Assembly (NCBI GenBank): GCA_018675825.1
Contig: JABGXK010000221.1
Coordinates: 1 to 5,389, forward strand
Length of the DNA: 5,389 bases
Origin: Flavobacteriales bacterium
GTDB taxonomy: Bacteria; Bacteroidota; Bacteroidia; Flavobacteriales; BACL11
Direction of reading: 5' to 3'
Of the stretch, positions 5,308 to 5,389 are shown piece after piece. The first letter of the stretch is position 1. Every line of letters begins with the position of its first letter. The position numbers and the translations under genes are program-made. The notes under the pieces are model-generated. The model ran no database searches and had not been told where the DNA came from. It saw nothing but the letters and a program-made list of their open reading frames with translations.

Positions 5308-5389
5308 ATATAAAAGAGAGGTTGATTTGTTTGTTTTGTTTCTCTTCCTAAAAGGTCTGTTACTTTAAGAAGTTTCTTATTAGATTGAA
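5265..5389 (-). CDS. C-terminus of a T9SS cargo protein (cut by window edge)
   Basis: Reading leftward from the window edge there are 40 sense codons and a TAA at 5267-5265. The sequence is QSNKKLLKVTDLLGRETKQT followed by NQPLFYIYDDGTVEKRIVIE. This is a full type A T9SS sorting domain of the same subtype as the tail of the 1822-3792 gene. The run encoding the IYDDGTVEK region shares 19 identical nucleotides with that gene (ctgttccatcatcatagat on the plus strand). The passenger domain is outside the window, so the function is unknown. It overlaps the MORN remnant tail to tail by 43 nt and has no terminator hairpin after its stop, unlike the other T9SS genes here. Confidence 0.88.
   Translation of the reverse strand, partial: QSNKKLLKVTDLLGRETKQTNQPLFYIYDDGTVEKRIVIE

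Overview
The window is very AT-rich (roughly 70% A+T by eye). It most likely comes from a marine-type member of the Bacteroidota, class Flavobacteriia. The strongest evidence is three separate C-terminal tails of the type IX secretion system (T9SS) sorting-domain type, with a core resembling LLGxxxx...LFYIYDDGTVEKKI. Supporting evidence is a surface-type lipoprotein signal (C-K-K-E-E), a GCTD...DDGSC lipoprotein segment, and TAnnTTTG-like promoter elements in place of E. coli-type -10 boxes.

Layout from left to right. (1) Positions 1-673, minus strand: the first 224 residues of phosphoenolpyruvate synthase, cut by the left window edge. (2) 674-963: an AT-rich spacer with the pps upstream region, a 7-bp inverted repeat, and the first copy of a repeated 3'-end module (tRNA-tail-like GTTCGAAAC...CCACCA followed by a terminator hairpin). 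(3) 964-1638, minus: a lipocalin-like surface lipoprotein. (4) 1639-1821: a spacer with a second, diverged copy of the module. (5) 1822-3792, minus: a 656-residue secreted multi-domain T9SS cargo protein. (6) 3793-3990: a spacer with a strong minus-strand terminator. (7) 3991-4242, minus: the C-terminal remnant of an alpha/beta-hydrolase esterase that kept its T9SS tail. (8) 4318-4506, minus: a 62-residue basic protein of unknown function. (9) 4507-4789: an extremely AT-rich divergent promoter region. (10) 4790-5167, plus: a DUF2237-family cysteine-rich protein. (11) 5170-5307, plus: a truncated MORN-type lipoprotein starting 2 nt after the previous stop. (12) 5265-5389, minus: the C-terminal end of another T9SS cargo protein, cut by the right edge and overlapping the MORN remnant tail to tail.

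The genes do not form one pathway. Apart from the housekeeping pps, this looks like an envelope and secretion accessory stretch of individually terminated genes. It shows signs of gene decay and rearrangement: an esterase reduced to its tail, and a MORN lipoprotein cut short where it meets an opposite-strand T9SS tail. I see no CRISPR array, transposase, rRNA or complete tRNA. I found no convincing new multi-gene system. The most unusual items are the duplicated tRNA-tail-like terminator module and the MORN/T9SS junction.
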